From positions 1 through 49,074 of the IMG/VR virus record IMGVR_UViG_3300031952_000027: a stretch of 49,074 nucleotides of DNA. One strand, written 5' to 3'. Below the pieces are notes generated by a model. It was not told the DNA's origin, ran no database searches, and saw only the letters and a program-made list of their open reading frames with translations. Origin of the DNA: a virus. The translations under genes were made by a program, and so were the position numbers. Positions 8,203 through 14,815 of the stretch are shown here, piece by piece (position 1 is the first letter of the stretch; every line of letters begins with the position of its first letter).

Positions 8203-8234
8203 CCGCTCATTAATTCTGGCGAGTTAGTGAGCGG
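8203..8234 (+). terminator. Hairpin following the first plus-strand gene
   Basis: CCGCTCATTAA pairs with TTAGTGAGCGG (one G-U pair) around a 10-base loop. It is not followed by a T-run and comes after the T-rich word TTTTCTTTT, so it is more likely a processing or stability hairpin than a true terminator. Similar hairpins follow the next gene (8499-8534) and the gene ending at 8872 (8881-8910). Confidence 0.5.
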
Positions 8235-8278
8235 GATAAAGAATAATTAACAAAGAGATGCTGGCTCTTTAAAAAAAT

Positions 8279-8488
8279 ATGATACAAGAACTTTATAATG
8301 CTAAAATCTTTTATCAATTAAATTGGACAATATTATGGGATAGCGAAAGCAAAAAACTTTATTGGCGAAATACTTGGACGGGCAAAGAAATAAAACTTGG
8401 GATAGCAGAAAACAAAAATGAAGCCAAAAAATTGATGATTGAAAAAGCAGGAAGAATTAGAAACATTAAAAATAAGATTGTAAAATAG
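8279..8488 (+). CDS. Small protein, unknown, second gene of the plus-strand cluster
   Basis: 69 residues with aromatic-rich strands (WTILWDSESKKLYWRNTW, about 17-34) and a basic C-terminal helix; it resembles a small single-domain fold of about one sheet and one helix. Its leader repeats that of the gene at 8027, including GGCTCTTTAAAAAAATATG, and its TAG is followed by the same TTTTCTTTT word and a hairpin (8499-8505 with 8528-8534). Function unknown. Confidence 0.65.
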   Translation: MIQELYNAKIFYQLNWTILWDSESKKLYWRNTWTGKEIKLGIAENKNEAKKLMIEKAGRIRNIKNKIVK

Positions 8489-8561
8489 TTTTCTTTTGGC
8501 TCCTCTGATTTATCCAGCAATAGATTGGAGGAGCAATAAAGATAATTATTAACCAAAATAT

Positions 8562-8663
8562 ATGAATCAATTATACAAAATGAAATGTTTAAAAGCTGGT
8601 TTGTTTTGGGTTTGTATTGGGGGCTTGGCTCTTGGTTGGTTGTTAGGGGCTATGGGATTATAA
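8562..8663 (+). CDS. 33-residue single-span membrane peptide
   Basis: A short frame with an N-terminal basic segment (Lys 7, 8, 11) followed by a hydrophobic Gly/Leu/Trp-rich segment from about residue 13 to the end, with an AlaLeuGlyTrpLeuLeuGly helix-packing pattern. The ATG is preceded by AAAATAT like its neighbours. It could be a membrane-acting regulator, small holin or superinfection factor; the sequence does not decide. Confidence 0.5.
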   Translation: MNQLYKMKCLKAGLFWVCIGGLALGWLLGAMGL

Positions 8664-8698
8664 TTAATCAATGTTTTTAGCCGAACATTAAAAAATAT

Positions 8699-8872
8699 AT
8701 GATAACAAAGAAACAAAAAGAAGAATTAAAAAATGCGGGAGCAAATGACCAATTATTAGAAGAAATTTTAGAAGCACACGCACAAAATTATATTGATGAA
8801 ATGGGGATTGAGGGATTGAATGACCAAAACGAAGCGATTGTAATTTATAAGGAGGGATTTTTTGGTGGATAG
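8699..8872 (+). CDS. Small acidic helical protein, unknown
   Basis: 57 residues: a Lys/Glu-rich N-terminus, a leucine/glutamate helix (about 19-31), and a C-terminal strand ending Phe-Phe-Gly-Gly. The ATG follows AAAAATAT. The TAG stop is followed by five Ts and a hairpin (TCTTA/TAAGA inside TCTGC/GCAGA, 8881-8910), the third gene-plus-hairpin unit in this cluster. Confidence 0.6.
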   Translation: MITKKQKEELKNAGANDQLLEEILEAHAQNYIDEMGIEGLNDQNEAIVIYKEGFFGG

Positions 8873-8966
8873 TTTTTGTCTCTGCTCTTATTGGCTAAGA
8901 TGAGGGCAGAATATAGGAACTATTGCAAGGTCGCTAATAATTAAAATAAAAACTAAAATAAAAACT

Positions 8967-9215
8967 ATGGAAATCTTAACCGGAGACAAAATAAGAGAAA
9001 CGACAATTTTGAGTGAGGGGGACAAAGATAAAATGTATCAACCCTTTCTCATTACTTCGTTATGCCGATATGATTTAGTGATAGATCTTGATTGGTCCGA
9101 AGATAAGGCGCTGGCAGTCAGCAACGAACAAATGAAGAATATCTGTAAGAAAATGGCAGAAGAAACAGGATATCAGGCGGGGCTTGAAGAAATTGTAAAT
9201 AGCGTAATAAACTAA
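8967..9215 (+). CDS. Small protein, unknown
   Basis: 82 residues, acidic, alpha/beta by composition. The central CRYDLVIDLDWSEDKAL segment (about 33-49) looks like buried strands, and the C-terminal half is helical (about 50-80). The ATG follows a run of AACTAAAATAAAAACT with no Shine-Dalgarno site. Two membrane micro-proteins follow at once, so it may be their cytoplasmic partner. Function unknown. Confidence 0.65.
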   Translation: MEILTGDKIRETTILSEGDKDKMYQPFLITSLCRYDLVIDLDWSEDKALAVSNEQMKNICKKMAEETGYQAGLEEIVNSVIN

Positions 9216-9224
9216 TTTAAAAAT

Positions 9225-9311
9225 ATGTCCTTTAACCCAATAATCTTTGCCGTAATCTGTATTCTGATTATAGCACTAATCAATATATGGTTTTTTCGGC
9301 AAAAGAAATAA
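9225..9311 (+). CDS. 28-residue single-span membrane peptide
   Basis: One hydrophobic helix (about residues 6-23, Ile/Leu/Val/Ala) followed by a short basic tail Arg-Gln-Lys-Lys, the layout of an N-out/C-in or tail-charged micro-protein. The leader TTTAAAAATATG matches the cluster. The next ATG follows its TAA by a single base, so the two membrane proteins are probably made together. Confidence 0.5.
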   Translation: MSFNPIIFAVICILIIALINIWFFRQKK

Positions 9312-9312
9312 T

Positions 9313-9456
9313 ATGGAATTTGTAAAAGCGTATTTGCTAATAGTCGTTATAATAATCGTAGCACTTGTCTGGACTTGGTTATTTGGAAGGGAGGGTTGGA
9401 TATTTTTGTTTGGCGTTTTTGCTGGAATAATTTTATCTCTTGTTTTTCCTAAATAA
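9313..9456 (+). CDS. 47-residue two-span membrane protein
   Basis: Two hydrophobic segments (about residues 6-24 and 29-45) separated by a short GlyArgGluGly turn, the size and shape of a small holin or antiholin hairpin. It is the last gene before the terminator block at 9478. Together with the peptide at 9225 it could form a holin/antiholin pair or an early membrane-modifying unit. The true lysis genes appear to lie elsewhere (23489-26058), so the role remains open. Confidence 0.55.
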   Translation: MEFVKAYLLIVVIIIVALVWTWLFGREGWIFLFGVFAGIILSLVFPK

Positions 9457-9477
9457 TAATTTTTAAGGCATTTTTCC

Positions 9478-9542
9478 AATGGGAAGAAAACCGGCAGGGC
9501 CGGAAAAAGATATAATGAGTTATCTAAAACTCTTTTCCCATT
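9478..9542 (+). terminator. Terminator-like hairpin ending the plus-strand cluster
   Basis: AATGGGAA (9478-9485) pairs with TTCCCATT (9535-9542) and is followed by CTTTTTTATTTT. The long loop holds a second compact hairpin, CCGGC-agg-GCCGG (9491-9503). The U-rich tail on the plus strand fits termination of the genes ending at 9456. Confidence 0.6.
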
Positions 9543-9565
9543 CTTTTTTATTTTAACACTTTTTC

Positions 9566-9614
9566 GGCAGGAGACTTTATTTGAAAAGGTATAGATGAGA
9601 AAATATCTCCTGCC
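9566..9614. other. Hairpin in the convergent block
   Basis: GGCAGGAGA (9566-9574) pairs perfectly with TCTCCTGCC (9606-9614) around a 31-base loop. It is followed by seven As on the plus strand, so its T-run serves the neighbouring minus-strand hairpin rather than this one. Part of a three-hairpin block between converging operons. Confidence 0.5.
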
Positions 9615-9623
9615 AAAAAAACA

Positions 9624-9680
9624 AGTTCACGGCTTGTATCACTCGCCATTTCTGATGAGTAATTTAGAGCCGTGAACTCT
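9624..9680 (-). ncRNA. Candidate small RNA and bidirectional terminator hairpin
   Basis: AGTTCACGGCT (9624-9634) and AGCCGTGAACT (9668-9678) form a perfect 11-bp stem; an inner ACTC/GAGT pairs within the loop. On the minus strand the stem is followed by TTGTTTTTTT and on the plus strand by CTATTTTTAT, so it can terminate in both directions. A TTGACA-17-TAATAT promoter on the minus strand (9715-9687) would begin transcription at about 9680, at the very base of this stem, yielding a hairpin RNA of roughly 65 bases that ends in its own terminator. Confidence 0.55.
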
Positions 9681-9686
9681 ATTTTT

Positions 9687-9715
9687 ATATTATATCAATT
9701 AAATGTTTGTGTCAA
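9687..9715 (-). promoter_or_regulatory. Strong minus-strand promoter in front of the 9624 hairpin
   Basis: TTGACA (9715-9710), 17 bases, TAATAT (9692-9687); TATAAT also occurs with a 15-base spacer. The preceding bases AC give ACTTGACA, which is shared with the promoters at 22761 and 23374. It overlaps the last codons of the gene ending at 9699 and has no coding gene downstream on its strand, only the hairpins. Confidence 0.6.
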
Positions 9716-10091
9716 GTGGGGACAACTCCCCATTTTTATATTGAAACTTTTTACCACTTTTGTCAACCCAAATTACTTTCCATCTCCTTGTTTCAAAGTC
9801 CCATATTTGATGTATTTCGTATTTCTTTTCATAAATTCTTTTTGGCATTAATTTATTTTCTCTAAAAATTCCCATACCCTTAAATAGTCTTCCTGTGTGT
9901 TGTTCGCCAACCAAATTGATCCCGGGGATAGTGCTTCCAAAATGATGTCCCCATTCATACCCACAACGACAAATGTATTTCTTGTGAGTTTTGCAATACT
10001 TCTGTTTTAATTTTCCTATCTGACAATCAATAATCCGGCAACCCAGCGCGGATGAATGAAAATACCTATCTCCCTCCTTTGTCTGTCTCAT
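9699..10091 (-). CDS. Cys/His-rich small protein, unknown
   Basis: 130 residues from the ATG at 10091, chosen because it overlaps the stop of the small membrane gene as ATGA; a longer frame to 10151 exists but would overlap that gene. It contains C-x5-C, C-x2-H, then C-x-C with WGHHFG, a plausible zinc-binding cluster (about residues 18-53), and a C-terminal basic strand-rich part (VIWVDKSGKKF). Function unknown; last gene of the accessory operon. Confidence 0.6.
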   Translation of the reverse strand: MRQTKEGDRYFHSSALGCRIIDCQIGKLKQKYCKTHKKYICRCGYEWGHHFGSTIPGINLVGEQHTGRLFKGMGIFRENKLMPKRIYEKKYEIHQIWDFETRRWKVIWVDKSGKKFQYKNGELSPLDTNI

Positions 10092-10189
10092 AAAACATTC
10101 CAACCAAAGATTAATACGCCCGCCACAAATAAAGCGATAGCGATCGCACAACCCAAGTCATATAAAAAAGTTTTAAATTTCTCGTTCAT
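10088..10189 (-). CDS. 33-residue single-span membrane peptide
   Basis: It has a short amphipathic start and then a hydrophobic helix (about residues 13-31, Ala/Ile/Leu/Val/Gly/Phe). Both ends overlap neighbours as ATGA (10189-10186 and 10091-10088), so three genes are chained by stop-start overlap. This chaining is the main evidence that this tiny frame is real. Function unknown. Confidence 0.65.
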   Translation of the reverse strand: MNEKFKTFLYDLGCAIAIALFVAGVLIFGWNVL

Positions 10190-10536
10190 TGAATCTTTTT
10201 TAATGCTTCTAATAATTCTTCTAATTCTGTAATTGTCCAACACTTTGTTTCGCTTGCTTTTTTGCGAAGCGCGTTGTATCTTTTAATCCCCAATCGCTTT
10301 TTAATCATCTCGGTAAATTCCGTTGGCTCTTGATGTGCCCAGAAAAAATGACAATTCCAGTCCAATCCAATTATATTATCTAAAAACCATCTAACTGACT
10401 TATGATTACGGCTAAATATATGACACACTTGAACCGGCCCCTTTCCACATCTCGCGCATACAGGATAAAGAACCCTAACAACCCTACGAACTTCTGCGTC
10501 TAATTTGTCCTCTAATTTTCTTTTTTTTGTTTTCAT
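10186..10536 (-). CDS. NinG/Rap-like or HNH-type nuclease
   Basis: 116 residues. A C-x2-C-G zinc knuckle (about 27-31), then VCHIFSRNHKSVRW (about 37-50) and a later CH-x-FWAHQ motif form a His/Cys metal site like those in lambda NinG-type recombination nucleases and short HNH enzymes. It probably cuts branched or double-stranded DNA during recombination or packaging. The N-terminus is strongly basic. I cannot separate NinG from generic HNH by eye. Confidence 0.65.
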   Translation of the reverse strand: MKTKKRKLEDKLDAEVRRVVRVLYPVCARCGKGPVQVCHIFSRNHKSVRWFLDNIIGLDWNCHFFWAHQEPTEFTEMIKKRLGIKRYNALRKKASETKCWTITELEELLEALKKIQ

Positions 10537-10545
10537 TTTAATCTC

Positions 10546-10731
10546 TTAATTATTATAAAATTTCTTAATGTTCTTTCCGCACCGACCACAATATAGAGTT
10601 TCGCTTATTCCAATCGTCCCAACTATTCTTAACTTATGTCCAAGCAATTTACACAATAATTTAGTAAATTTTGTTGGTATTCTTCTTAACCAATTTTCTT
10701 TTTCTTTTGCTTGTTTTGTTATTTCTTTCAT
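10546..10731 (-). CDS. Small zinc-ribbon-like protein (DUF1660-like)
   Basis: 61 residues, basic, with LLCKLLGHK (about 25-33) and CGRCGK (about 48-53) near the C-terminus, the layout of the short phage proteins called DUF1660. Probably binds one metal through Cys/His. Its ATG is followed upstream by the conserved accessory-gene linker. Function unknown. Confidence 0.6.
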   Translation of the reverse strand: MKEITKQAKEKENWLRRIPTKFTKLLCKLLGHKLRIVGTIGISETLYCGRCGKNIKKFYNN

Positions 10732-10739
10732 ATAGAGAA

Positions 10740-10955
10740 TTAAGGGGTTAAAGATTTATATTTATCACCCATTGCCCTTATTTCTTCTGGGGTTCTGTGG
10801 TTAAAACAATCATCACAAACCAATACCATATCATTATTTTTATCGGCATTATCAACCCCCCAAATGTTCTTTGCCTCTTCATTGGCCTCTTCATCGGTTC
10901 TTGACTTCTCAAAAATTCCACCACAGACAGCACATTTAAATTCATTCTTTTTCAT
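10740..10955 (-). CDS. Small zinc-finger protein
   Basis: 71 residues with CAVCGG (about 8-13) and CDDC (about 48-51) knuckles separated by a charged helix, a typical two-knuckle zinc ribbon. It ends in Ser-Leu-Thr-Pro encoded by the intergenic linker. The ATG follows AAAAGGATATG, where AGGA could serve as a weak ribosome site. Probably binds nucleic acid or protein; function unknown. Confidence 0.65.
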   Translation of the reverse strand: MKKNEFKCAVCGGIFEKSRTDEEANEEAKNIWGVDNADKNNDMVLVCDDCFNHRTPEEIRAMGDKYKSLTP

Positions 10956-10961
10956 ATCCTT

Positions 10962-11129
10962 TTATTTTGTTTTAATGATTAGTTTCTTGGCTCTTCCCCA
11001 CTTTCTTGTAATCTTCCCTGGCGATTTTTTGCTTAACGGTATCTTTTCTTTATTTATAACATTAATCGGCGGAAATGCTCGCAAAAAATCTTCTGTCATA
11101 TATTCTGGTATTGTAATTACTTTTCTCAT
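10962..11129 (-). CDS. 55-residue basic protein, unknown
   Basis: A frame from ATG 11129 to TAA 10962 with a hydrophobic/acidic first half and a strongly basic second half (many Lys/Arg from residue 27 on). It has the same AAAAGGATATG leader as its downstream neighbour and tight spacing on both sides, which supports it as a real gene. The basic tail suggests nucleic-acid contact. Confidence 0.55.
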   Translation of the reverse strand: MRKVITIPEYMTEDFLRAFPPINVINKEKIPLSKKSPGKITRKWGRAKKLIIKTK

Positions 11130-11161
11130 ATCCTTTTATTTTCTTTTAATTTTTAATGGCT

Positions 11162-11353
11162 TTAAGAATTATGCTCTTTGAGTTCGTCTTTGGTGATGCC
11201 GTGTTCAAAAACCGCATTTAACATTCTAATTCCTTGTTGTTTGCGAAGTTCTCGTATTTCTTGTTTCATACTTTTCCTACTCATTCCCATCATAACTGGA
11301 CTAACATCGTGTTCTTTCCAATGTTTTTCTAATTTTGTTTGTTTCTTTTTCAT
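11162..11353 (-). CDS. Small basic helical protein, unknown
   Basis: 63 residues, Lys/Glu/Arg-rich, all helical by composition, with a MMGMSRKSMKQEIRELRKQ stretch (about 21-39). It starts next to a linker copy (11354-11373). No family recognised. Confidence 0.6.
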   Translation of the reverse strand: MKKKQTKLEKHWKEHDVSPVMMGMSRKSMKQEIRELRKQQGIRMLNAVFEHGITKDELKEHNS

Positions 11354-11361
11354 ATAGAGAA

Positions 11362-11670
11362 TTAAGGGGTTAATCTTTTAATAATTTCATCAAGACAAGC
11401 ATTGTGTCCCATTCTTGAAGCGAGCATATCTCTTTCAGTTATTCTTTCTAATTTTTCAGGAAGACCTCCGTATTTTTTAGGTAATAATCTTTCTGTCTCC
11501 AGCTTCTGGGCTTCAAGTAATTGGCGGATAAAGTGCTTAATATCTTCTTCGCTTCTCCCAATGTCACCATATAGTCCATAAAATTCTTGCCATTCATCTT
11601 CCCATTTTGTTGGTTTGGGGTTTTTCGCCTCTAATTCTTTTTTAAGTTTTTTATATTGTTTGTGGTTCAT
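11362..11670 (-). CDS. Small helical protein, unknown
   Basis: 102 residues, charged. The YKKLKKELEAK start is coiled-coil-like; the centre has WEDEWQEFYGLYGDIG and the end Ala-Cys-Leu-Asp-Glu-Ile-Ile-Lys-Arg-Leu-Thr-Pro, the last three residues encoded by the linker. Accessory gene of unknown role. Confidence 0.65.
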   Translation of the reverse strand: MNHKQYKKLKKELEAKNPKPTKWEDEWQEFYGLYGDIGRSEEDIKHFIRQLLEAQKLETERLLPKKYGGLPEKLERITERDMLASRMGHNACLDEIIKRLTP

Positions 11671-11693
11671 AATGGCTTTAAGAATTATGCTCT

Positions 11694-11769
11694 TGTGGGG
11701 AAAGAAAGGTCATGAACCTTTGAAAGAATACTTTCCTGTTGCCAGTGAAATATCTCACCTTCCCCCACA
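11694..11769 (-). ncRNA. Candidate 76-base cloverleaf RNA
   Basis: In the gap between two accessory genes, the minus strand folds into a perfect 7-bp closing stem (TGTGGGG with CCCCACA, 11769-11763 and 11700-11694) enclosing three hairpins: GTGA/TCAC (6-base loop), GAAAG/CTTTC (4-base loop) and AAAGG/CCTTT with a 7-base loop TTCATGA. Length and shape recall a tRNA, but the middle loop is too small for an anticodon and tRNA signature bases are missing. It lies in its own linker-flanked slot, which opens only a 12-codon frame, so RNA rather than protein is the likely product. Confidence 0.45.
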
Positions 11770-11809
11770 AAAGAACAATTCACTTCCCCTCATATAGAGA
11801 ATTAAGGGG

Positions 11810-12031
11810 CTAGCAACTTAATAAATAATGAATTCTATTATTGTCTTTTTTGCAAATATGGGGATTTTCCGAGCCATCCTCAAATTTGCTTTCTGATATT
11901 TTCCAATTAGAATGAATGCCCGTGAAGTTTTGTAAATTAACCTCTTTCTCAATTTCTTCTATGGTTAAATCTTTTTCAGCACACACAGCACAATAAACCA
12001 ATCCGTTTGCGTAAATTTCTACTTTTTTCAT
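11810..12031 (-). CDS. Small Cys-containing protein, unknown
   Basis: 73 residues. CAVC (about 14-17), a later ICK and a C-terminal Cys could form a metal site, with an acidic central helix. The ATG lacks a Shine-Dalgarno site and follows AAAATATATG. Accessory gene of unknown function. Confidence 0.6.
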   Translation of the reverse strand: MKKVEIYANGLVYCAVCAEKDLTIEEIEKEVNLQNFTGIHSNWKISESKFEDGSENPHICKKDNNRIHYLLSC

Positions 12032-12070
12032 ATATTTTTATCTTCTTTTAATTATTAATGGCTTTAAGAA

Positions 12071-12598
12071 TTAGGGGGTTAGGTTAATATCGCTTTCTAT
12101 TTCATTTCCCCAAGCGTCCCAACCTTCTGTTTTCTGTCGGGCAAAAAGTTCTATGCGGGGTAGGTCGCCATATAAGGCAGTAATATTGTTTCTTACCTTT
12201 TCTGGTTTTTGAGAATGTTTCCCTCTTGGTTGCAATAATACTTGTCTTATATTTAGAGTTTGTCGTTTTAATTTTCCTTTTAATCCCAATAGACATATTT
12301 CTATCCCGCCCAATGTGAATGTTCCTACTCGGCAATTTGGCATACCTGTTTTTTGAGATGTTTTAACCCAGCAAAAAGCTATTGTCTTAAAATTGAACCC
12401 CCACGAACTCATTACATCTAATCCTTCTTGTAGTCTACTATTAAGAACCCACAAAAATAAAGCACAATTATCATCTGTCATTTCCTGTATTGGTAAGTTT
12501 TTAATCGCACCAACCGACATTGTGGGATATTCGGGATTATACGCTCCTCCCTGCATTTCCCAAGGAGGGTCAGCATATATTATTTGATATTTTTTCAT
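12071..12598 (-). CDS. MT-A70-family DNA N6-adenine methyltransferase
   Basis: 175 residues. The catalytic DPPW is at residues 10-13; the following NPEYPTMSV, FLWV and RPRGKHSQKPE-type motifs (about 145-160) are those of the MT-A70 class, in which the SAM-binding region comes after the DPPW. It transfers a methyl group to adenine N6, probably to shield phage DNA from host restriction or to mark it. It ends in Asn-Leu-Thr-Pro encoded by the linker, and is one of two methyltransferases in this array. Confidence 0.85.
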   Translation of the reverse strand: MKKYQIIYADPPWEMQGGAYNPEYPTMSVGAIKNLPIQEMTDDNCALFLWVLNSRLQEGLDVMSSWGFNFKTIAFCWVKTSQKTGMPNCRVGTFTLGGIEICLLGLKGKLKRQTLNIRQVLLQPRGKHSQKPEKVRNNITALYGDLPRIELFARQKTEGWDAWGNEIESDINLTP

Positions 12599-12620
12599 AA
12601 TGGCTTTAAGAATTAGGGGG

Positions 12621-12791
12621 TTAAAGATTTACTTTATTATCTTCTTCTAAAATATCGCAGGGCTTTTTACATTTTCGGCAAACAAAATGATAAGTTTGAC
12701 CCTTTTTATATCTGCCGCCAAAATCTGAAACACCACCCTCAATTTTAACTTTCGCCCCACAACACTTTGATTTGTAGTTTGGTTTATACAT
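12621..12791 (-). CDS. 56-residue zinc-ribbon protein
   Basis: CC at residues 10-11 and C-x2-C-x3-C at about 38-45, separated by a Gly-rich turn and YHFVCRKCKK, give a clear zinc-ribbon layout. The frame is bounded by linker copies on the downstream side and an AAAAGATATG leader. Small phage zinc ribbons usually bind host proteins or nucleic acid; function unknown. Confidence 0.65.
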   Translation of the reverse strand: MYKPNYKSKCCGAKVKIEGGVSDFGGRYKKGQTYHFVCRKCKKPCDILEEDNKVNL

Positions 12792-12814
12792 ATCTTTTTA
12801 TTTTGTGTTAATGA

Positions 12815-13084
12815 TTAAAAATTATATTCTGGAATGTTTAATTTCTTATAAAGATATTTCATTGCGGGGCTTAATGCCACTGAACCCCCAAACTTTTTGC
12901 CCAATCCCTCATAATGTTTTTTCGCCCCTATAAGTAATTCGGTAGCATGTCCGCTGTTTTTCTTTTCGGACTCTATTTTATAAAGGGTTGCCCAGTCCTC
13001 ACCTATTCCGAAAAACGCCACACAACTTTTATGCTTCCATCTTTCAAGTTCCATTCCCAAAACATTAACTATCTTCTTTTTCAT
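12815..13084 (-). CDS. GNAT-like acetyltransferase (short)
   Basis: 89 residues, shorter than a full GNAT domain (about 140). The acetyl-CoA loop pattern GHATELL (about 45-51) follows a strand with acidic residues, and the C-terminal VALSPAMKYLYKKLNIPEYNF is like the end of phage GNAT proteins. It would acetylate a small molecule or a host protein. It may be a minimal or truncated version. Confidence 0.55.
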   Translation of the reverse strand: MKKKIVNVLGMELERWKHKSCVAFFGIGEDWATLYKIESEKKNSGHATELLIGAKKHYEGLGKKFGGSVALSPAMKYLYKKLNIPEYNF

Positions 13085-13105
13085 AATGGCTTTAAGAATT
13101 AAGGG

Positions 13106-13768
13106 TTATAATAAAATCTCTTGGCGTAATCTTTGTCTTGCGATTTCACAATACTTTTCGCTGATTTCTATGCCGATAAAGTTTCTTTTAAGATGCTTAC
13201 AGGCGACTGCGGTTGTGCCACTTCCGATACAAGCATCTAATACTAAATTGTTTTCATTTGAACTGCTCATAATTAGGTGCTTAAACAATTCTACTGGTTT
13301 TTCTGTTGGATGTTGTTTGTTCGTTCCACTTGGGAATTTCCATACAGGATTTTTACAGTGCTGATTAAATGTGGCATTTGGTTTCTTAAAATAAACCGCA
13401 AACTCTACCCCACTCAACCATATAAAATCTCCATTCATCGGACTTGGATTGGTTTTTTCCCATACACACAATCTCGTAGAATAGTTACTAAAATAATTTA
13501 TTATTTGCGATATTTGTCCCCACCCACAAAAGATATAACCCGAACCAAAACAAATCCTGTCCGTTTCTCGTAGGAATTTATCTAAATCAAAAGTAATAAC
13601 ATCCGCATCGCCCTTATCTAAATTTCTCAATCCCTGACTTTCACGACTTACTCCGTCATAGGGAATATCAGTCAAAACCAAATCCACACACTTATCTGGC
13701 AGTTGCTTCATAATTTCTAAGCAGTCGCCACAGATTATTGTATTTATAAAGTCGTCTATTGGTTTCAT
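13106..13768 (-). CDS. DNA adenine methyltransferase, beta class
   Basis: 220 residues from ATG 13768, chosen because this ATG sits directly after a linker copy; a longer frame would read into the preceding gene. The catalytic TDIPYDG (about 33-39, DPPY-type) precedes the SAM-binding DACIGSGTT (about 178-186), the order of the beta class. HPTEKP (about 152-157) is the usual motif X region. It methylates adenine (N6) or cytosine (N4) in a short site. It likely protects the phage genome from restriction. Confidence 0.88.
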   Translation of the reverse strand: MKPIDDFINTIICGDCLEIMKQLPDKCVDLVLTDIPYDGVSRESQGLRNLDKGDADVITFDLDKFLRETDRICFGSGYIFCGWGQISQIINYFSNYSTRLCVWEKTNPSPMNGDFIWLSGVEFAVYFKKPNATFNQHCKNPVWKFPSGTNKQHPTEKPVELFKHLIMSSSNENNLVLDACIGSGTTAVACKHLKRNFIGIEISEKYCEIARQRLRQEILL

Positions 13769-13782
13769 AATGGCTTTAAGAA

Positions 13783-13926
13783 TTAAGGGGTTAGGTTGAT
13801 GCTTAAAATATAAACTAAGTCTTCCAAATCTTTTTTGTCTAAAACAAGGCATTTCAAATCTTCGCTATTTTTCATATAGCGAAACAATATCTCGTAAATC
13901 CTTTCTCTTAGTTCGTCTTTACTCAT
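13783..13926 (-). CDS. 47-residue acidic helical protein, unknown
   Basis: Begins MSKDELRERIYEIL and ends Ile-Asn-Leu-Thr-Pro encoded by the linker, like the MT-A70 gene. All-helical by composition. Its stop and the linker sit directly before the methyltransferase ATG. Function unknown. Confidence 0.6.
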   Translation of the reverse strand: MSKDELRERIYEILFRYMKNSEDLKCLVLDKKDLEDLVYILSINLTP

Positions 13927-13998
13927 ATCTTTTATTTTTTATTAGTTAATTAGTGGCTTTAAGAATTAAGGGGTTAATTATTATTCGCTAAATTAGTT

Positions 13999-14253
13999 TT
14001 AAGTCCTTTGAAATTTTATTAAACCTTCTTGTTTGACGCGTAATTTCAAATTTTCTTCGTCCCAATTAACCCAAGAAAACCATTGCTTTTTTATGGGACA
14101 ATATGCCTTAAAGTTTCCTCGTCCTTTATGCTTCCAACACTTATAATCTTCTTGTTTTTTATCGGCACATTTTATAAACTCATTAAACTTCCGACAGAAC
14201 TTTTTACCCCCTTTGAGAGAATAGAATTTACAATTTTTGTGATATTTTTTCAT
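13999..14253 (-). CDS. Cysteine-rich small basic protein
   Basis: 84 residues with Cys at about 8, 20, 29, 39 and 52 and several His, spaced like a metal-binding fold, followed by WFSWVNWDEENLKL. Highly basic. Could be a zinc-stabilised DNA-binding or adaptor protein. Flanked by linker copies. No family recognised. Confidence 0.6.
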   Translation of the reverse strand: MKKYHKNCKFYSLKGGKKFCRKFNEFIKCADKKQEDYKCWKHKGRGNFKAYCPIKKQWFSWVNWDEENLKLRVKQEGLIKFQRT

Positions 14254-14279
14254 ATAGAAATTAAGGGGTTAGGTTAAAT

Positions 14280-14444
14280 CTAAATCTTGTCTTTTTCTTT
14301 TAGCCATAATGCTAATTGAAATATCATCATTGAAAAGAATCCAGCAAATACACACCAAGCCCACCAAGCATTTGTCATATAGATTACTGCTATCGGAACA
14401 ATTATCAATATCCATAAGATAATTTTTAATAAGAGTTTTTTCAT
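14280..14444 (-). CDS. 54-residue two-span membrane protein
   Basis: Two hydrophobic segments (about residues 4-22 and 26-49) with Lys at both ends and an Asn-Ala-Trp-Trp-Ala-Trp turn between them. It has the usual AAAATATATG leader and a linker copy at its 3' end. Possible role in membrane modification or exclusion of other phages; not a recognised family. Confidence 0.6.
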   Translation of the reverse strand: MKKLLLKIILWILIIVPIAVIYMTNAWWAWCVFAGFFSMMIFQLALWLKEKDKI

Positions 14445-14496
14445 ATATTTTTATATTCTTTTAATTATTAATGGCTTTAAGAATTAGGGGGTTAGG

Positions 14497-14772
14497 TTAA
14501 TAACGATACATCGCAAATGCCTCGTCATCGCAAGGCACAAGCTCTCTTATCTTTTCTTTATTAAATAATTTATCTCCGCGTCTTGCCAGTTCTTTTTTGT
14601 CCGCGCCCCAAAAATCTACAAAAGGAACGGCACTTAAAGAAGTATAAATAGCCCAATCGTGTATTCCGCCCCTAACGGCAACCCACATAAATGTCCGTCC
14701 ATCCATCTCTCCTGCCTTAAATTCAAAAATTGTGTGCGGTTTCATCTCTTTTAATTGTTGTAGTGTTAACAT
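14497..14772 (-). CDS. Small protein, unknown
   Basis: 91 residues, mixed alpha/beta: a strand FEFKAGEMDGRTFMWVAVRGGIHD split by turns, then WAIYTSLS and a basic helix. Its size and pattern resemble small phage proteins of one beta sheet plus helices. Accessory array member with a linker copy just downstream (14470-14494). Confidence 0.6.
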   Translation of the reverse strand: MLTLQQLKEMKPHTIFEFKAGEMDGRTFMWVAVRGGIHDWAIYTSLSAVPFVDFWGADKKELARRGDKLFNKEKIRELVPCDDEAFAMYRY

Positions 14773-14815
14773 ATCCTTTTATTAGTTAATTGTTTACTCG
14801 GCTTTTAGGGATTAA

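Noticed and set aside
9624-9678. CTGATGAG in the loop of the terminator hairpin resembles the core of a hammerhead ribozyme.
   Set aside because: The second conserved core piece (GAAA after stem II) and the expected three-stem layout are missing on both strands.
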